Origin: Phorcus lineatus
Lineage: Eukaryota; Mollusca; Gastropoda; Trochida; Trochidae
Reading direction: 5' to 3'
Length of the DNA: 64,000 nt
Assembly (NCBI GenBank): GCA_921293015.1
Contig: OV121088.1
Location: 8,493,882-8,557,881, forward strand
Shown: positions 11,798 to 22,754 of the stretch, piece after piece
Layout of the letters: each line of letters starts with the position of its first letter
Position numbering within the stretch: position 1 is the first letter of the stretch
Made by a program: the position numbers and the translations under genes
The notes under the pieces: generated by a model
Database searches by the model: none
What the model saw: only the letters and a program-made list of their open reading frames with translations
Told to the model about the DNA's origin: nothing

Positions 11798-14700
11798 CTA
11801 ATGTTTGTATTCGCGCAATTTTGCATATTCTTCGAGTGCTGATGCCGATGGTTGCACCTTGCTTGCATCGAATGCTAATAAATACAAGCCCTCAAGCCTT
11901 CGGACTCTGCTGAGTGCGACATATGACATTCCTTTCTCAAAAACATCACTTCCTATTGAAATTGCTGCTTTATCTAATGAGGCACCTTGAAGCTTGTGAA
12001 TAGTGCAAGCCCAACATGGCATCAGTGGAAATTGTTGACGAATGATACTCCTTCCTTTATAATGAAATTCCTGTTCTATAACATTAATGCCAATAGAATT
12101 ATTATGTGCCAAAGACTGAAACTGGACACCAATACTTTGATTATCGAATTTCACAAAGACTTGACATGGTTGGGTTGACTCTTTGTCATACTCTACATGC
12201 GACACGTATCCCATGGCCCCATTTACCAGCCCCCGTGTTGTGTAAATATTTCTTATTAACATGATACGGGTTCCAGTAGATAATTTCAAAACATTAGGAA
12301 CTCCTCCTGCACATCTATCATCCTCGGGGATAAATTCCGGTGGGACGACTGTGTCACTGCTAATATTATTTTGAGAAAAATAATGTTGGGCAGTTATGGT
12401 GACAACACTTTCTGACAGCAACTGTTGCATTTGTTCATTATGTTTTTGCACCATTTTTCTTTTAGGGAAAATATGAACTATAGATTTTGGTTCTATTGGC
12501 AGGGGAGCAATGATTCGTGTCTTTAGGACGTTTTCGTCTTCTTCATTCATCATGCCGACACGTGCTCTTGCCAACAGCTGGGAAAATCGTACATCTGCAT
12601 TTTGCCTTACATTTTCATCTAAAAAATAAGGAGTGAACAATGGCCACAATGTTGATTCTTTATAAACATATTGACCACGCACTGGTTTTAATTGTAGTAA
12701 ATCACCGAAGAGTATAACATTGAGGTTTCCAAAAAATTGTTGGTTATTTCTAATGCTACATAATCTCCTATGGATATACTGAAATGTTCGAGCACTCACC
12801 ATACTAACTTCATCTATTACAACTGTATGAACATTCTGAAAAGTACATCTAAGTTTCTTTAACGTTTTTCCTTTCGGTTCCATATAATCAGCTTCCCTAC
12901 CATGTTGCACTGGCAAGCAAAGAGCATTGTGAAGTGTAGTTCCTAGTATGTTTCTAGCAGCTGTACCTGTTGGTGCACAGACAACTACTGGGTTATGACC
13001 TGAATATGAAGCTGTATAAAAGCGAAGCCAATCTACAATAAGTTTTATTAAGAATGACTTCCCTACGCCACCGCCTCCTGTTATAAAATATCGAATAGGT
13101 AATGAATCTCGTTGCTTCATTTGATTGCAGATGTCATTAAATACTTTCCATTGACATTTCGTCAGTTTTTTAATCATAGCATTTAATTCATCGGATGACA
13201 TAGAAGTCGTCGATAAGGAGTGTAAATGCATTTCATCACATTCACCATTATCATCTAGCGATGCAGTTATATCATCGTCCTGCACATTTTCATGAGGAAC
13301 AGAAATATCAGCTTGAAGATAATCTGTGCTTGTAGTATTTAGTAAGTTGTCTACTTGTGATGTTTGTGGACATACAACTGATGTCAGTTCACTTCTAGCA
13401 ATTCGTAAATATCGAATTGCACGTTCCATTTCATCAACAATTCCTTGATATGATATGTTCGCATTCTGCAAGTTATTCTGTTTTGCTAAGAATGCTTCCT
13501 TTGCTGTTTTAAAACTTGAATGTATTTCAATGTCATTGGTTTTCCTCAAGATTTCAGTTTCATACCGATGTGGTAAGAAAAGCATCAATAAATTATAGAA
13601 ATAGTCATCAGATGTAACAGAACATTTACTTGTCCTAATAACTGCTGCTTTTCTTCGTTTCCTTATAACTACATTTTCAAATTTTCCAACCAATTTATAC
13701 CTGGGTAAAGCTGCTTTCCCAGTTACATGTGACGTACTTGGACTACATTTAGTGTACCACATTGCAAATTCGTAGAAACACATACTTTCTAAATCAAGCG
13801 GTCTTGCCATATAGTAGTCATGAATGTTATAATGAAAGATATCTTCACTTTCCGGTTCCAGCATATCCCTTTCAGCTTTTGATTTCAGAAGACGAAAGCG
13901 CTTAACAGGTGGTTTAGTATTCAAACTAATTACACAACATGTGCTATATGTTAAGTGCAAGTCAGATAACCTATAGGCAGCTTCCTGAGCACTGAGACAA
14001 CGAGTTTTTAAAACACAATTTCCAATTTTCATCAATCGTTGCCGTATAGATGGCTGTGGTTGTTGTGCATGCAGTGCTTTCAAAACATCACCAAATTTAT
14101 TTTTAAAGTCATCTGGTTCAGCTTTACACAAATAAGCACATACATAGTATGCAGCACTTTCTGCATTTCCCACTAACTGTATATCCATATTGGATCTAAA
14201 TACTTTTAGTATTTGGGGATTGTATGCATTAATGTAGGCGTCTTCATTTGTGCGAAATGTTTCATAAAATCTTCCCTTTTGTTTTGGACATACAACATCA
14301 ATGTTATTCAAAAGATGTGTTTTGGGAACAGTTTTGAACGGAAATCCAAATCGACATTTCCCATGTACTTTCTGACACACAGCAGTGTGTCGGTGTGTCT
14401 GAAGCTTAGATACTAACTCATACATATCTGAATCAACAGTTTTGTTTGGTAATGTTGTACATACAACCTTATCAAGATAATTTATAATGGAATCGTGACT
14501 AGCATCATGTAAGTTTGACATACCATTTATCCAAAAGAATATATGCAGATGTGGACTTCCTCGGTTCTGAAACTCAACTCTTGCAAAATATGTGTCTATT
14601 TGTCCTAGAGGTTTCTTTGGACCACACAAAATGTATTTATATAACGCTTTAAATCTTCTTTCAAAGTGTATTGCTGTTATCAGTGGGTCTTTTCTTACCA

Positions 14701-17050
14701 GTTCAGCAGCATTTTTTACTTTCAAAGCTTCCTCATATGAACAATTTTTCAGTGACATAATCAATTCAGGCCAATGCATGTCATCTGCTGACAATGTCAT
14801 AAATAACGTTGGTGGACCAATGCATTTAAATACTGAGAGTAAATTTAACAACGTATCCTTCCAGTAAGCTACAGTTCCTCGTATATTCTTCATAAACATG
14901 TAGGAATTTTGAATTAGATCTGGATTATTGGAAATGTTTGTGATATCTTTAGCTAATATATATTGTGTGTCTGAATTGTTTGCTTCAGTTTGCTTTTTAC
15001 TCTTTCTCATTCGTATATGAACAGATATTTCGCTTAGTAAACGTTGTTGTTCATAATAGTTTACAGCATGTAAAAGATATGTGATATTTTTTCTAAATCT
15101 TCCATCCATATCATATAATCGCTGATGAAAATACTGGGATGGGTGAACCTTATATGGTCTGTTTGTCCGATAACCATTTTTCCCCAATGGATACAAACAC
15201 GGAAAGGCCATTTCTTCTCCATTTTCAATGTTAAAAGCAAACACCGGATCAGATTTACAACGGGGCAAGATATGTTTTGGAAAATCTGTTGAAACAAAAT
15301 CTGTTACTTCTACCTCGGGCATAGAGTAATTCAAACTTATCGCAGACACTTCATCCAGTGCAATAGTATTGTCAATATGAATATCAGGGTAGGCTGAAAG
15401 AATGTCTTCATTCAAACTGATATCAGCATAACAGATATTATTCTTCAGTAGCCACTGTAGTGCTTTTGTCAGTGCTGTCCTTCTAGCCAAATGTGCACAT
15501 GTAATAGGAACAGGTGTCATATTTGCAGAGGTTTCATACTGAACAGTGAGTACATTACAGTCATGAACATTATATGGTAATGACGTTGCAGTTGCAACAA
15601 CATCTACTGGGAAATCAATACATAAGCCCCGTTGTCCATACTGACCACCTGGCAGGATAACAATATTTGTAAATATTTGTATTTTACTTATAAGTCTTTT
15701 CTCCATATGTGACAATCGCTGCAAACAGTCGGGAACAACACCAGCGTCAAGATTGTTTGCTTGAATATTAATGCATGGTACCATATCGTTTTGCAACTTA
15801 CTTTGACAAAAGGAGCACAACTTATCAGAGGTAGTAATTTGCATGGACATCATTGCTTCTGTTAAAGAGTTTACATGTCGAATCTGCTCAGAGAATAAAA
15901 ATTTTCTGCAAGATGAACAAGATGAGCTCGGCCTATCTCTTATATGACAAACATATTTCCATGTCAAATTGTTTTTCCGATTCATATCATCATCACACAA
16001 CGGTACATTATATGAAATTGCACCACTATCTACCGTCAACGATAAGGCGATATCAGTTTCATTCAGATGTAAACCGCCATTGTCGTCAACTGCAGAAAAA
16101 ATACTGGCACACTCTGTTAAATTAATGAAATTAGTGTCAGCTAAGCTCAATACTGAAGATTTTGGAACACCACGCCTTTTACGTTTTGAAGGAGATGTTG
16201 CATAGTTATGTTCACACGGTGATATATTCGAATGCCTTCGTTTCGGTGTCTGCTTTCGACAATGCCTTTTCTTCTGCAAACTACCACATAAATCAATGCT
16301 TGGCGCAGTCAAACCTATGATTCTGTTTCCATTATCATAATAATTACCGTCAATATTCAATTCAGAAAATATTTCAGTAGGGTTTTTGGTATCACTATTT
16401 CGTTCAGATAACACTTTCGTGGTAAGACCATTAGCACTGGTTTTTAAATTCTTATCCCTGTCAGATTCTGTTGCAATCGACACTTGTAATCCTGATAATT
16501 CAAATTGTTGCCGATTGTACATTTGTTCAAAGTAATTCACCAACTCATTAAAGCTTGTAAATCGTAACAAAACACAAGCCCCGTCGACACACATGTGACC
16601 ACTTGCATTTCTGCTATGAGAATCAAACACATAAAATGCATTATTTTCCACCATAACGGCAATTGTTGTATCTCCAAATGTCACTAAAACTGTATTTGTG
16701 TTAGCGAAAGAGACAGCAAGTCCGTCCGATATAGAAAATGTCTGAGCAAGGATATTACCATTTTCTCCAACTACTCCAAAAACGCTTGACGTAATTGCTG
16801 ACGAAAAGTGTTGATTATCCAAAACTAACGCATCAGGTAAATCGCTATGTAGCAATGGTTGAGGATTGCGGCTATCAACTATTGTGTCAAATACATCATT
16901 GCCATTGATTACTACATGATCCAATGTGTTTGGTGACCATGTGCTAGGTACCTGAATGACAGAAAATATAAGTGCTACAAATGCGATACTGGTACACTGA
17001 ATACCGGCATGGCGGAAAGAAGCATTACCTTGATGTAAACTACCAAGCAT
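11798..17050 (-). CDS. Helitron replicase-helicase with protease-like N-terminus (1750 aa)
   Basis: One uninterrupted reading frame. The first ATG follows an in-frame TGA four codons upstream. Domains in order: residues 1-180 are protease-like, with Q7, C19 (in GIQCTS) and D143-x-H145 (FDSHS). Residues 368-415 are a cysteine cluster (C368, C378, C381, C412, C415) typical of the zinc-binding region in animal Helitron proteins. About 640-850 is the Helitron_like_N/Rep domain with the HUH motif H834-L-H836 in SPHLHIFFW. The Y2 motif is Y969 and Y973 with K976. About 1300-1745 is a Pif1/RecD-type SF1 helicase: Walker A TGGGGVGKS at 1324-1332, Walker B IDEVSM with D1413-E1414, and IHKLQGAS near 1684-1691. 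HUH/Y2 would nick and rejoin DNA and the helicase would unwind it. The protease assignment is the least certain; Rep and helicase are clear. No broken motif is seen. Confidence 0.96.
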   Translation of the reverse strand: MLGSLHQGNASFRHAGIQCTSIAFVALIFSVIQVPSTWSPNTLDHVVINGNDVFDTIVDSRNPQPLLHSDLPDALVLDNQHFSSAITSSVFGVVGENGNILAQTFSISDGLAVSFANTNTVLVTFGDTTIAVMVENNAFYVFDSHSRNASGHMCVDGACVLLRFTSFNELVNYFEQMYNRQQFELSGLQVSIATESDRDKNLKTSANGLTTKVLSERNSDTKNPTEIFSELNIDGNYYDNGNRIIGLTAPSIDLCGSLQKKRHCRKQTPKRRHSNISPCEHNYATSPSKRKRRGVPKSSVLSLADTNFINLTECASIFSAVDDNGGLHLNETDIALSLTVDSGAISYNVPLCDDDMNRKNNLTWKYVCHIRDRPSSSCSSCRKFLFSEQIRHVNSLTEAMMSMQITTSDKLCSFCQSKLQNDMVPCINIQANNLDAGVVPDCLQRLSHMEKRLISKIQIFTNIVILPGGQYGQRGLCIDFPVDVVATATSLPYNVHDCNVLTVQYETSANMTPVPITCAHLARRTALTKALQWLLKNNICYADISLNEDILSAYPDIHIDNTIALDEVSAISLNYSMPEVEVTDFVSTDFPKHILPRCKSDPVFAFNIENGEEMAFPCLYPLGKNGYRTNRPYKVHPSQYFHQRLYDMDGRFRKNITYLLHAVNYYEQQRLLSEISVHIRMRKSKKQTEANNSDTQYILAKDITNISNNPDLIQNSYMFMKNIRGTVAYWKDTLLNLLSVFKCIGPPTLFMTLSADDMHWPELIMSLKNCSYEEALKVKNAAELVRKDPLITAIHFERRFKALYKYILCGPKKPLGQIDTYFARVEFQNRGSPHLHIFFWINGMSNLHDASHDSIINYLDKVVCTTLPNKTVDSDMYELVSKLQTHRHTAVCQKVHGKCRFGFPFKTVPKTHLLNNIDVVCPKQKGRFYETFRTNEDAYINAYNPQILKVFRSNMDIQLVGNAESAAYYVCAYLCKAEPDDFKNKFGDVLKALHAQQPQPSIRQRLMKIGNCVLKTRCLSAQEAAYRLSDLHLTYSTCCVISLNTKPPVKRFRLLKSKAERDMLEPESEDIFHYNIHDYYMARPLDLESMCFYEFAMWYTKCSPSTSHVTGKAALPRYKLVGKFENVVIRKRRKAAVIRTSKCSVTSDDYFYNLLMLFLPHRYETEILRKTNDIEIHSSFKTAKEAFLAKQNNLQNANISYQGIVDEMERAIRYLRIARSELTSVVCPQTSQVDNLLNTTSTDYLQADISVPHENVQDDDITASLDDNGECDEMHLHSLSTTSMSSDELNAMIKKLTKCQWKVFNDICNQMKQRDSLPIRYFITGGGGVGKSFLIKLIVDWLRFYTASYSGHNPVVVCAPTGTAARNILGTTLHNALCLPVQHGREADYMEPKGKTLKKLRCTFQNVHTVVIDEVSMVSARTFQYIHRRLCSIRNNQQFFGNLNVILFGDLLQLKPVRGQYVYKESTLWPLFTPYFLDENVRQNADVRFSQLLARARVGMMNEEDENVLKTRIIAPLPIEPKSIVHIFPKRKMVQKHNEQMQQLLSESVVTITAQHYFSQNNISSDTVVPPEFIPEDDRCAGGVPNVLKLSTGTRIMLIRNIYTTRGLVNGAMGYVSHVEYDKESTQPCQVFVKFDNQSIGVQFQSLAHNNSIGINVIEQEFHYKGRSIIRQQFPLMPCWACTIHKLQGASLDKAAISIGSDVFEKGMSYVALSRVRRLEGLYLLAFDASKVQPSASALEEYAKLREYKH

Positions 17051-17142
17051 ATTATTGCATCAAATTAATAAAATGAGAAATAAATTGATTAATATTAATT
17101 ACCAATAATACTTCAGTAAACACAATATGTCAAACACCTTAC

Positions 17143-17271
17143 CTTTGGTTTAGTTGGTTTTCTGCACGATCCCAATGATAAACCCAGCACGCGGTCTACA
17201 ATGTCCAAGTGACTGCTGCTTTCGGTTTCAGATGTGTGATCACTTGCTTCATGCCGCTCACTGGGAGTCGC
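17143..17271 (-). other. Open segment with donor, possible upstream Helitron exon
   Basis: On the minus strand 43 codons are open after an in-frame TAA (17274-17272), ending at a good donor CAAAG|GTAAGG in phase 0. The peptide is acidic/serine-rich and then basic (ends CRKPTKPK), which is protein-like. However, the AG sites just inside the 1750-codon frame (after ATGCTTGGT or CATCA) would need a different phase, so direct joining to that gene is not supported. It may be a non-coding leader exon or part of another transcript. Confidence 0.25.
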
Positions 17272-17836
17272 TTAAATTCACCAAAGGCCCTCACCATGCT
17301 TAAATAATGCGACACGTTTTCTTCCTAATTTGAAATACACAGTCTAGGGTGGACGATTTCGGCACCTGGCCCCAACTGTGCATTTTTTCAAAGTAAACCT
17401 TTACCGCTAATACATGTAAAATTGCTTTCTCTAATTTCAATGAAGCAAGCTTAGCATACATGCGACATGTGGTTTTTTTTTAACCGTAACTACGGTACAG
17501 TTCCAACGCCAAAGACCCAACCTGATACAAGTCACGTATACACCAGCTATGGTGGTGCCATCCTGTCTGGGGAGCAAGAGTTTGACAACATCACAATAGG
17601 GGTTGTATCATGAAATGTCATACAAGGCTAGCTTATCTGTAACACATACATCGAGCAACCTGATTACAATGATCAACAGTTATGAGACTTTCCCTTTTAC
17701 TCTGTGTGTGTGGCCAATTATAAAGGGACCGTATCAGCATATGTAAAACGAGATGCGTTGATAATGTGTACAGCGCAAATAGTGTGCGGAATACGTGATA
17801 CTATTTATGAGACTGGCCCTCTCGGAACTCCAACTC

Positions 17837-17900
17837 TCGGCGCTTTCTTGACATGCGCAGAAGCGTTAAACGCTCCATAGACGGAAGCATAAAGCGCCGA
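17837..17900. repeat. Nested perfect inverted repeats
   Basis: TCGGCGCTTT (17837-17846) is perfectly complementary to AAAGCGCCGA (17891-17900). Between them AGCGTT-A-AACGCT (17862-17874) forms its own 6-bp stem. The segment is GC- and CpG-rich in an AT-rich neighbourhood. Confidence 0.85.
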
Positions 17901-17909
17901 CAGATTACT

Positions 17910-17934
17910 TGCATGGAGACAATGTCTCCATGCA
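17910..17934. repeat. Perfect 12-bp-arm hairpin
   Basis: TGCATGGAGACA, one A, then TGTCTCCATGCA: a perfect palindrome with a single-base centre, nine bases after the nested repeat. This is far longer than chance expectation. It could be an element terminus, cruciform or protein-binding palindrome. Confidence 0.9.
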
Positions 17935-20900
17935 AAAACTTAAGGAATGAATGCCTGAGAAAAAGTTGTTTAGATTTCATATATTAGAGTTTTGACAACA
18001 CGTTGTTTTCCCCGGCCTTTCTAAGTTTCTGTACAGCCCTTGACATAAGTAAATAGGTAATGTGATATACATACTTAGATGTGTTCTGCTGATTAGCCCC
18101 ATTGGCTTTTTGTGTTTGTCAGAATAGACTTATGGCAGATACACACGCCTTCTCCTGACGCTGGTAATCTCACTGTGTGTACACGATGTATTCCACGTGG
18201 TTCGAGGTGTATTCAAATGACAGTCATTCAAATGGGTACTGTTGTACATAATTATATATTTGACTCGCTTTCAAAGGTATAATTTTAGGCTATGAATTGA
18301 CTTCATGAAAGCAAAATTTGGGCTCAGTGATTACAAACAAGCGATACTTTCTTGTGTTATTATGAATAATTGGATATGATTTAACATTATTTTGTGGTTA
18401 TGGTGTTTTAGTTTAGTATTGTTTTTACCATACATACAGGTTTGCATAATGGAGTGAGATACCTAACAGATGTGGTACACATGTGTTTTAGGGTAATAAG
18501 GTGTATTCATCGATACATGATACACTAATTATGCATTTGACTTTTGGTAATATATTTTTTCAAAGATGAAGTGGCTAAATATTGTTATTTTTTGGCTAAA
18601 ATGTTAATTAAAAATTATTCATTCATTGGGTTCTGATATGTAAGATTAGACTTAGATTCTCAGTAGGTATTAAGAGCAATCAATGACAATATTTGTATCT
18701 AATTGTCAAGCACACTTTATGATGAGACATACATCAAATTGCTATATATAATTGGACTATGAAATTAGTTTGCAGTGCCTATGAAAAATAAATCCATGTG
18801 AGTGCATTCTCTGGAAAGTACTAGTGTTGTCATGATGTGATAGTGATTAATAGTGTTTTAAACTTTTTTTGCGCTATTATTTGGGTTATGTCTTTCTAGG
18901 ATAAGTATTTTTTATTTCAAATTCTATTTCTCTATGTTGATGATATTTTTCAGTGGACATGGAGATGTGTCCATTATATGTTTTTTCCTCTAAATTAAAA
19001 ATATACAGATCATTAAGGAACTAGCAAAATTTTCATAGTTCATGTTTGTGTTAATTCGTTCAACAGTATATAATTATAAATATACCCAAAAGTCTGATGG
19101 ATTCATGAATTACACCTCTTACATCAAGCAGGTTGACAGAAAAGCATGACCCTTCAACTTGTCAGAATATATTATTACTGAATCTTTGTCACATTCTGTA
19201 TTTAGGGAGAAAAAATGCTGGAAGCTTAGTACAGAAAGAGGAGGGGATAGAACTACAAATTATTTGACAGAATGTTTTAAAAATTACATATTTACTCACG
19301 CTAATAACGTCTAACAAAATATAAAAGGGAGTCATTCATGCATATCCACAAATACCTGATACAGAATAGTTTCATACTTTGAAAAGTTTCCCATGTTATG
19401 TTTTTTATGAATATATAAATATATATTGAAATTAGGTGTCTTCAGGTGTACAGTAAGCATATATTGCAGTGGGTGTCATAAGCATAACAATGCCCAAACA
19501 AGTAGTCGTCTCATAAGAGTTAAAACTGAAGATTTTTGGATAAAATTTAAGAAAAACCTAAAAAAAATTCCAATTTGAAAAGAGACTTATCTTACTTTTT
19601 TTTATATGCTGATATGTAAAAGGGAAACAGAAAAATAAAAAAAAATTAGGAAGAGGTATTTAAAAAAAAGAGGGATAGTGGGGGAAATTTGGTTTTGAGA
19701 CAGAGAGATGGAGAGAAGATAATTATATGAATAAGGGACGAAATGAGTGTAATAGTTGCAGAGTGGGCTACAGGATTGACATACCTGCCTTCTTGACTCT
19801 CGTGCAGATAAAAAGAGTGGCTGATGAATAGACAGACAAAAAGAGACGAGGTGATGAACAGACAGATAGACAGAATTGTTAATTTGTAAAATCAGCAGGC
19901 CCCCCCAGCAGGCCCCCACTGAGCGCTCATCGCTCCACAAAGTGTCGCAGAATTAGGTCAAAAGCACTCACAAATGACAGAAAGGAAAAGTTTTTTTGTT
20001 TGAATGGGCACTGGGTCTGTGGCACGGGGGAATTTGGACTGTAGAGATTGTTCGTAAAGTGTATTAACAAGTTTATTGTTGGGGAATAAGAGAACAACTC
20101 TGGACCAGTTTGTTGAAGGAAGAGGGCTCCAGAGGGATGGGACAAGGATACGCCAGATTAATCTTACATGATATCAGGTGTCTGTCTGACAATAGTGAGT
20201 TTTATTCTCTCCCACAACAACATGCATAATTCTGGGTCTTTAAAATATTCATGTCACCAAGATTTTCAGTTATCTTTGACTAAGCTCAGAGGTTAATGTC
20301 TTAAGAATATTTATTATGTATCTCTGGCTCATTATCAAAAGAATTTGAATCAATGTAAGTTAATTGTATGAAGTATGGAAAGCCATTTTGTCATTGATAT
20401 GCAGATTAGATTTAGAATTGATTTTCCTGAAAAATAGTTTTTAAATTATATATATATAAAGAAAATTTTCAAAAGTGAAGAATTTGTGTTTTCATCATTG
20501 TTTTCGTATAACATTGGCCTAATTAATCATTATCTAAAATCCCTTTACATGAATTGAAGGCAACTATCACTCAAAATCTAATTTCAACATTTGAGCATTT
20601 CACATTGAGAACTTTTAAGTTCGAGCCAATTTAAATGACATTGAATCAGATATAACAATATCAAAACACAATATATCTAAATGTTTTAAATTCGATTAAG
20701 AATCCTTGAATCTAGGCAAGGAGTACAAATATTGCAGTTTAAACCTTTAAACAAATTTAAGAAACTAACCTTAAAATAAATTTTTTCTATGAACAAATAT
20801 TTGTTCGAGAGAAGTTTGGGAGCCTCCCCTAAACAAACCACTTGTGTATATAGTGAACATACATAGACCCACTGTAATAATATTGTGTAACTGTATCCCC

Positions 20901-21030
20901 CACTTTACATACCCAGCCCTTTCAGAGAAATAATGAGTGTTTGTGACACTCTGTACTCACTGTTTGTGAAAAGGCTTTCAAATATTTTATTACTAGGATT
21001 GAACTGTTTTTCACAATCTGAGTTTCAAAA

Positions 21031-21092
21031 TTGATGATATATTGAAATCAAGCTTATATATATATATAATTGATGATATATTGAAATCAAGC
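21031..21092. repeat. 39-bp direct duplication in TA-rich sequence
   Basis: TTGATGATATATTGAAATC recurs at 21031 and 21070, separated by TA repeats. It is flanked by TATG and TTTA simple repeats up to about 21240. Confidence 0.85.
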
Positions 21093-21580
21093 ATATATAT
21101 ATGTATGTATGTATATGTATTATTTATTTATTTATTTATTTTTGTGGTACATGAAATCATACATCAATTTTTAGAGTCCTGGAAAAGAAATACATGGTTC
21201 TGGATGGTAGATTTTGATATATAATATATATATATTTTTATTTATTTTTAAATTTAACTTTTTATTACAGAAATCCTTGTTACATAAAGAGAACCCTGTT
21301 TAGGGAGGCAGAAGCCCCATTTAATTAAATTCCTGTAAAATGGACTTCTAGCTTTTATGTACAATTGTGACACAAAAACAATCATGTTACATTCACTCAT
21401 CCATTCGCCCAATACAAATAACTTTCATGATAAAGACAAACACTCATGGCGCTCTGACAGGATATAAAGACTATCATTGGACCAGCAAATAAATAATGGA
21501 TACAATTACTGAAATTTACAAGATCATGCTAACATCCATTTCGTATAAAATTTATCTTGAATAGAGAACAAGTTCTTTGG

Positions 21581-21622
21581 ATTTATAACTTCTTTATTGC
21601 AGGATTGCAACGTTTCGGTATA
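21581..21622 (+). repeat. Fragment of a dispersed foldback element
   Basis: ACTTCTTTATTGCAG followed by GCAACGTTTCGGTAT matches the arms of the foldback at 40443-40574 (ACTTCTTTATTAACAG, GCAACGTTTTGGTAT) and, in reverse, sequence at 53530-53580. One arm only is present here. Confidence 0.55.
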
Positions 21623-22220
21623 TATACTAACACAGCTATCCAGCAGCTTGCGGCTGTAATTTGGTGCCTTTACCTGTGGTTCAAATATTGAATGAAAGTC
21701 TTTTCTATTGTAGTGTTGATTAAATTATTAGGGTAGGGAATAAAGATGTCCCTTGTGTGAATTTGAGTCCATATCCTGTAAGAAAAGTAATCTAATTTAT
21801 TAACCTATTGTATTTTTTAAAGTTTTAATAGCTATAATACTCTTCTAGGTCATATGAAAAAACTTGTTCCGTTGTATACTGAAAAATTTATGTTGAGGAC
21901 CATCTCAATATTCATTAATGAAGCATAATTAATCTAATTTTAGAGTATTCTAATATTGACAAATTTGGAGGTCCTTAACTTTTTCTGCTGGGTATATATA
22001 TATACATAAGCAGTTCTGTTATTTTCAAAGTTTTCTTTAAGATTTCACAGCTAGAAGGGAAAATGATTTCTTATCACTTCAGACGCACATTGAAATGTCT
22101 CCCACAAGGCAAAAGCAACATTAAGATTGTAACACATGTTATGTATCTTGAATAATTTTCTAAGCATGTTATGACAATTTTTCTAATAATTTAAGAATGC
22201 TGGTAGAGTAACATATAGTC

Positions 22221-22625
22221 CCTGCAGAAATGATTTGCGACTTATTTATCAAAACTGGTAGATATAGAAATGTTAAAAAGGAAGACTGAATATGTACACT
22301 TTGTACTTTAAATGAAATAGAAGACGAATACCATTTTCTTTTTATTTGTCCAGTATATAATGCATTACGATGTAAGTATATTAAACAGTACTACTATGTC
22401 CATCCAAGTATTATAAAATTCTGTAATCTAATGAACAGTAAAAATCAAATTACGCTACAAAATCTGGCTGTGTACATCTACAATGCAATGAAGTACAGAA
22501 CATATGTCATATCACTATAGTGTTAACTTATGTAAATCCCAACTACTTCTGTATATGTGCTATAGGCCTGAAGCCTCTTCAGTACCGATATAAAGATTTC
22601 AAAATTTCAAATTTCAAAATAAAGC
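22221..22625 (+). pseudogene. 3' end of a non-LTR retrotransposon (LINE), inactivated
   Basis: Starting at 22221 one frame reads a conserved LINE ORF2 C-terminus: a KTGRYRNVKKED motif, an in-frame TGA at 22287-22289 where an arginine codon is expected, then ICTLC, EDEYHFLFICPVY and a stop at 22518-22520. The C-x2-C ... H ... C spacing with an HFLF-CP motif is characteristic of the cysteine/histidine region at the end of L2/CR1/RTE-type reverse-transcriptase proteins. About 100 nt of 3' UTR follows, ending in short TTTCAAA-type repeats near 22595-22625 that look like a LINE tail. No reverse-transcriptase core is present, so this is a 5'-truncated dead copy. Confidence 0.8.
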
Positions 22626-22754
22626 CTGTAATTTTGTTTTTGAATATTTAGTATGAAATGATAAAAGGACTTTGAACTATACTTAGTTTCAGACTGATGA
22701 GGCAACTAGACTTGCCAACATTTTCTAGACTTTAGAAAGGCTCCATTAATGTTG

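Larger units (their letters stand above)
9605..17271 (-). mobile_element. Autonomous-looking Helitron with Rep-helicase and RPA-like genes
   Basis: Read on the minus strand, the element encodes a large HUH/Y2 Rep plus Pif1-type helicase protein, followed by an RPA-like single-strand-binding protein, the gene set of rolling-circle Helitron transposons. Neither gene has a visible frameshift or internal stop, which suggests a young or selectively maintained copy. A minus-strand poly(A) signal AATAAA lies at 9609-9614. I could not fix the termini. A canonical Helitron would begin with TC and end with a hairpin plus CTRR, inserted between A and T, and no unambiguous pair was found. The limits given are therefore those of the gene-bearing part: the poly(A) signal on one side and an upstream open segment on the other. 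A strong palindrome cluster at 17837-17934 may mark the outer 5' region. Confidence 0.9.
17301..22220. other. Non-coding stretch upstream of the Helitron
   Basis: No gene is supported. It contains the palindrome cluster at 17837-17934, a purine-rich stretch at about 19600-19880 whose minus-strand open frames are low-complexity, TA/TG dinucleotide-like runs near 20449 and 21055-21235, and a foldback fragment at 21581-21622. The rest is AT-rich with no structure I can name. Confidence 0.55.

Noticed and set aside
15061-15297. 78-codon open frame inside the Helitron gene
   Set aside because: Overlaps the Helitron_like_N coding region in another frame; a shadow of the real gene.
19602-20145. 112- and 72-codon minus-strand open frames
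   Set aside because: Low-complexity purine-rich template, no motifs, no splice context.
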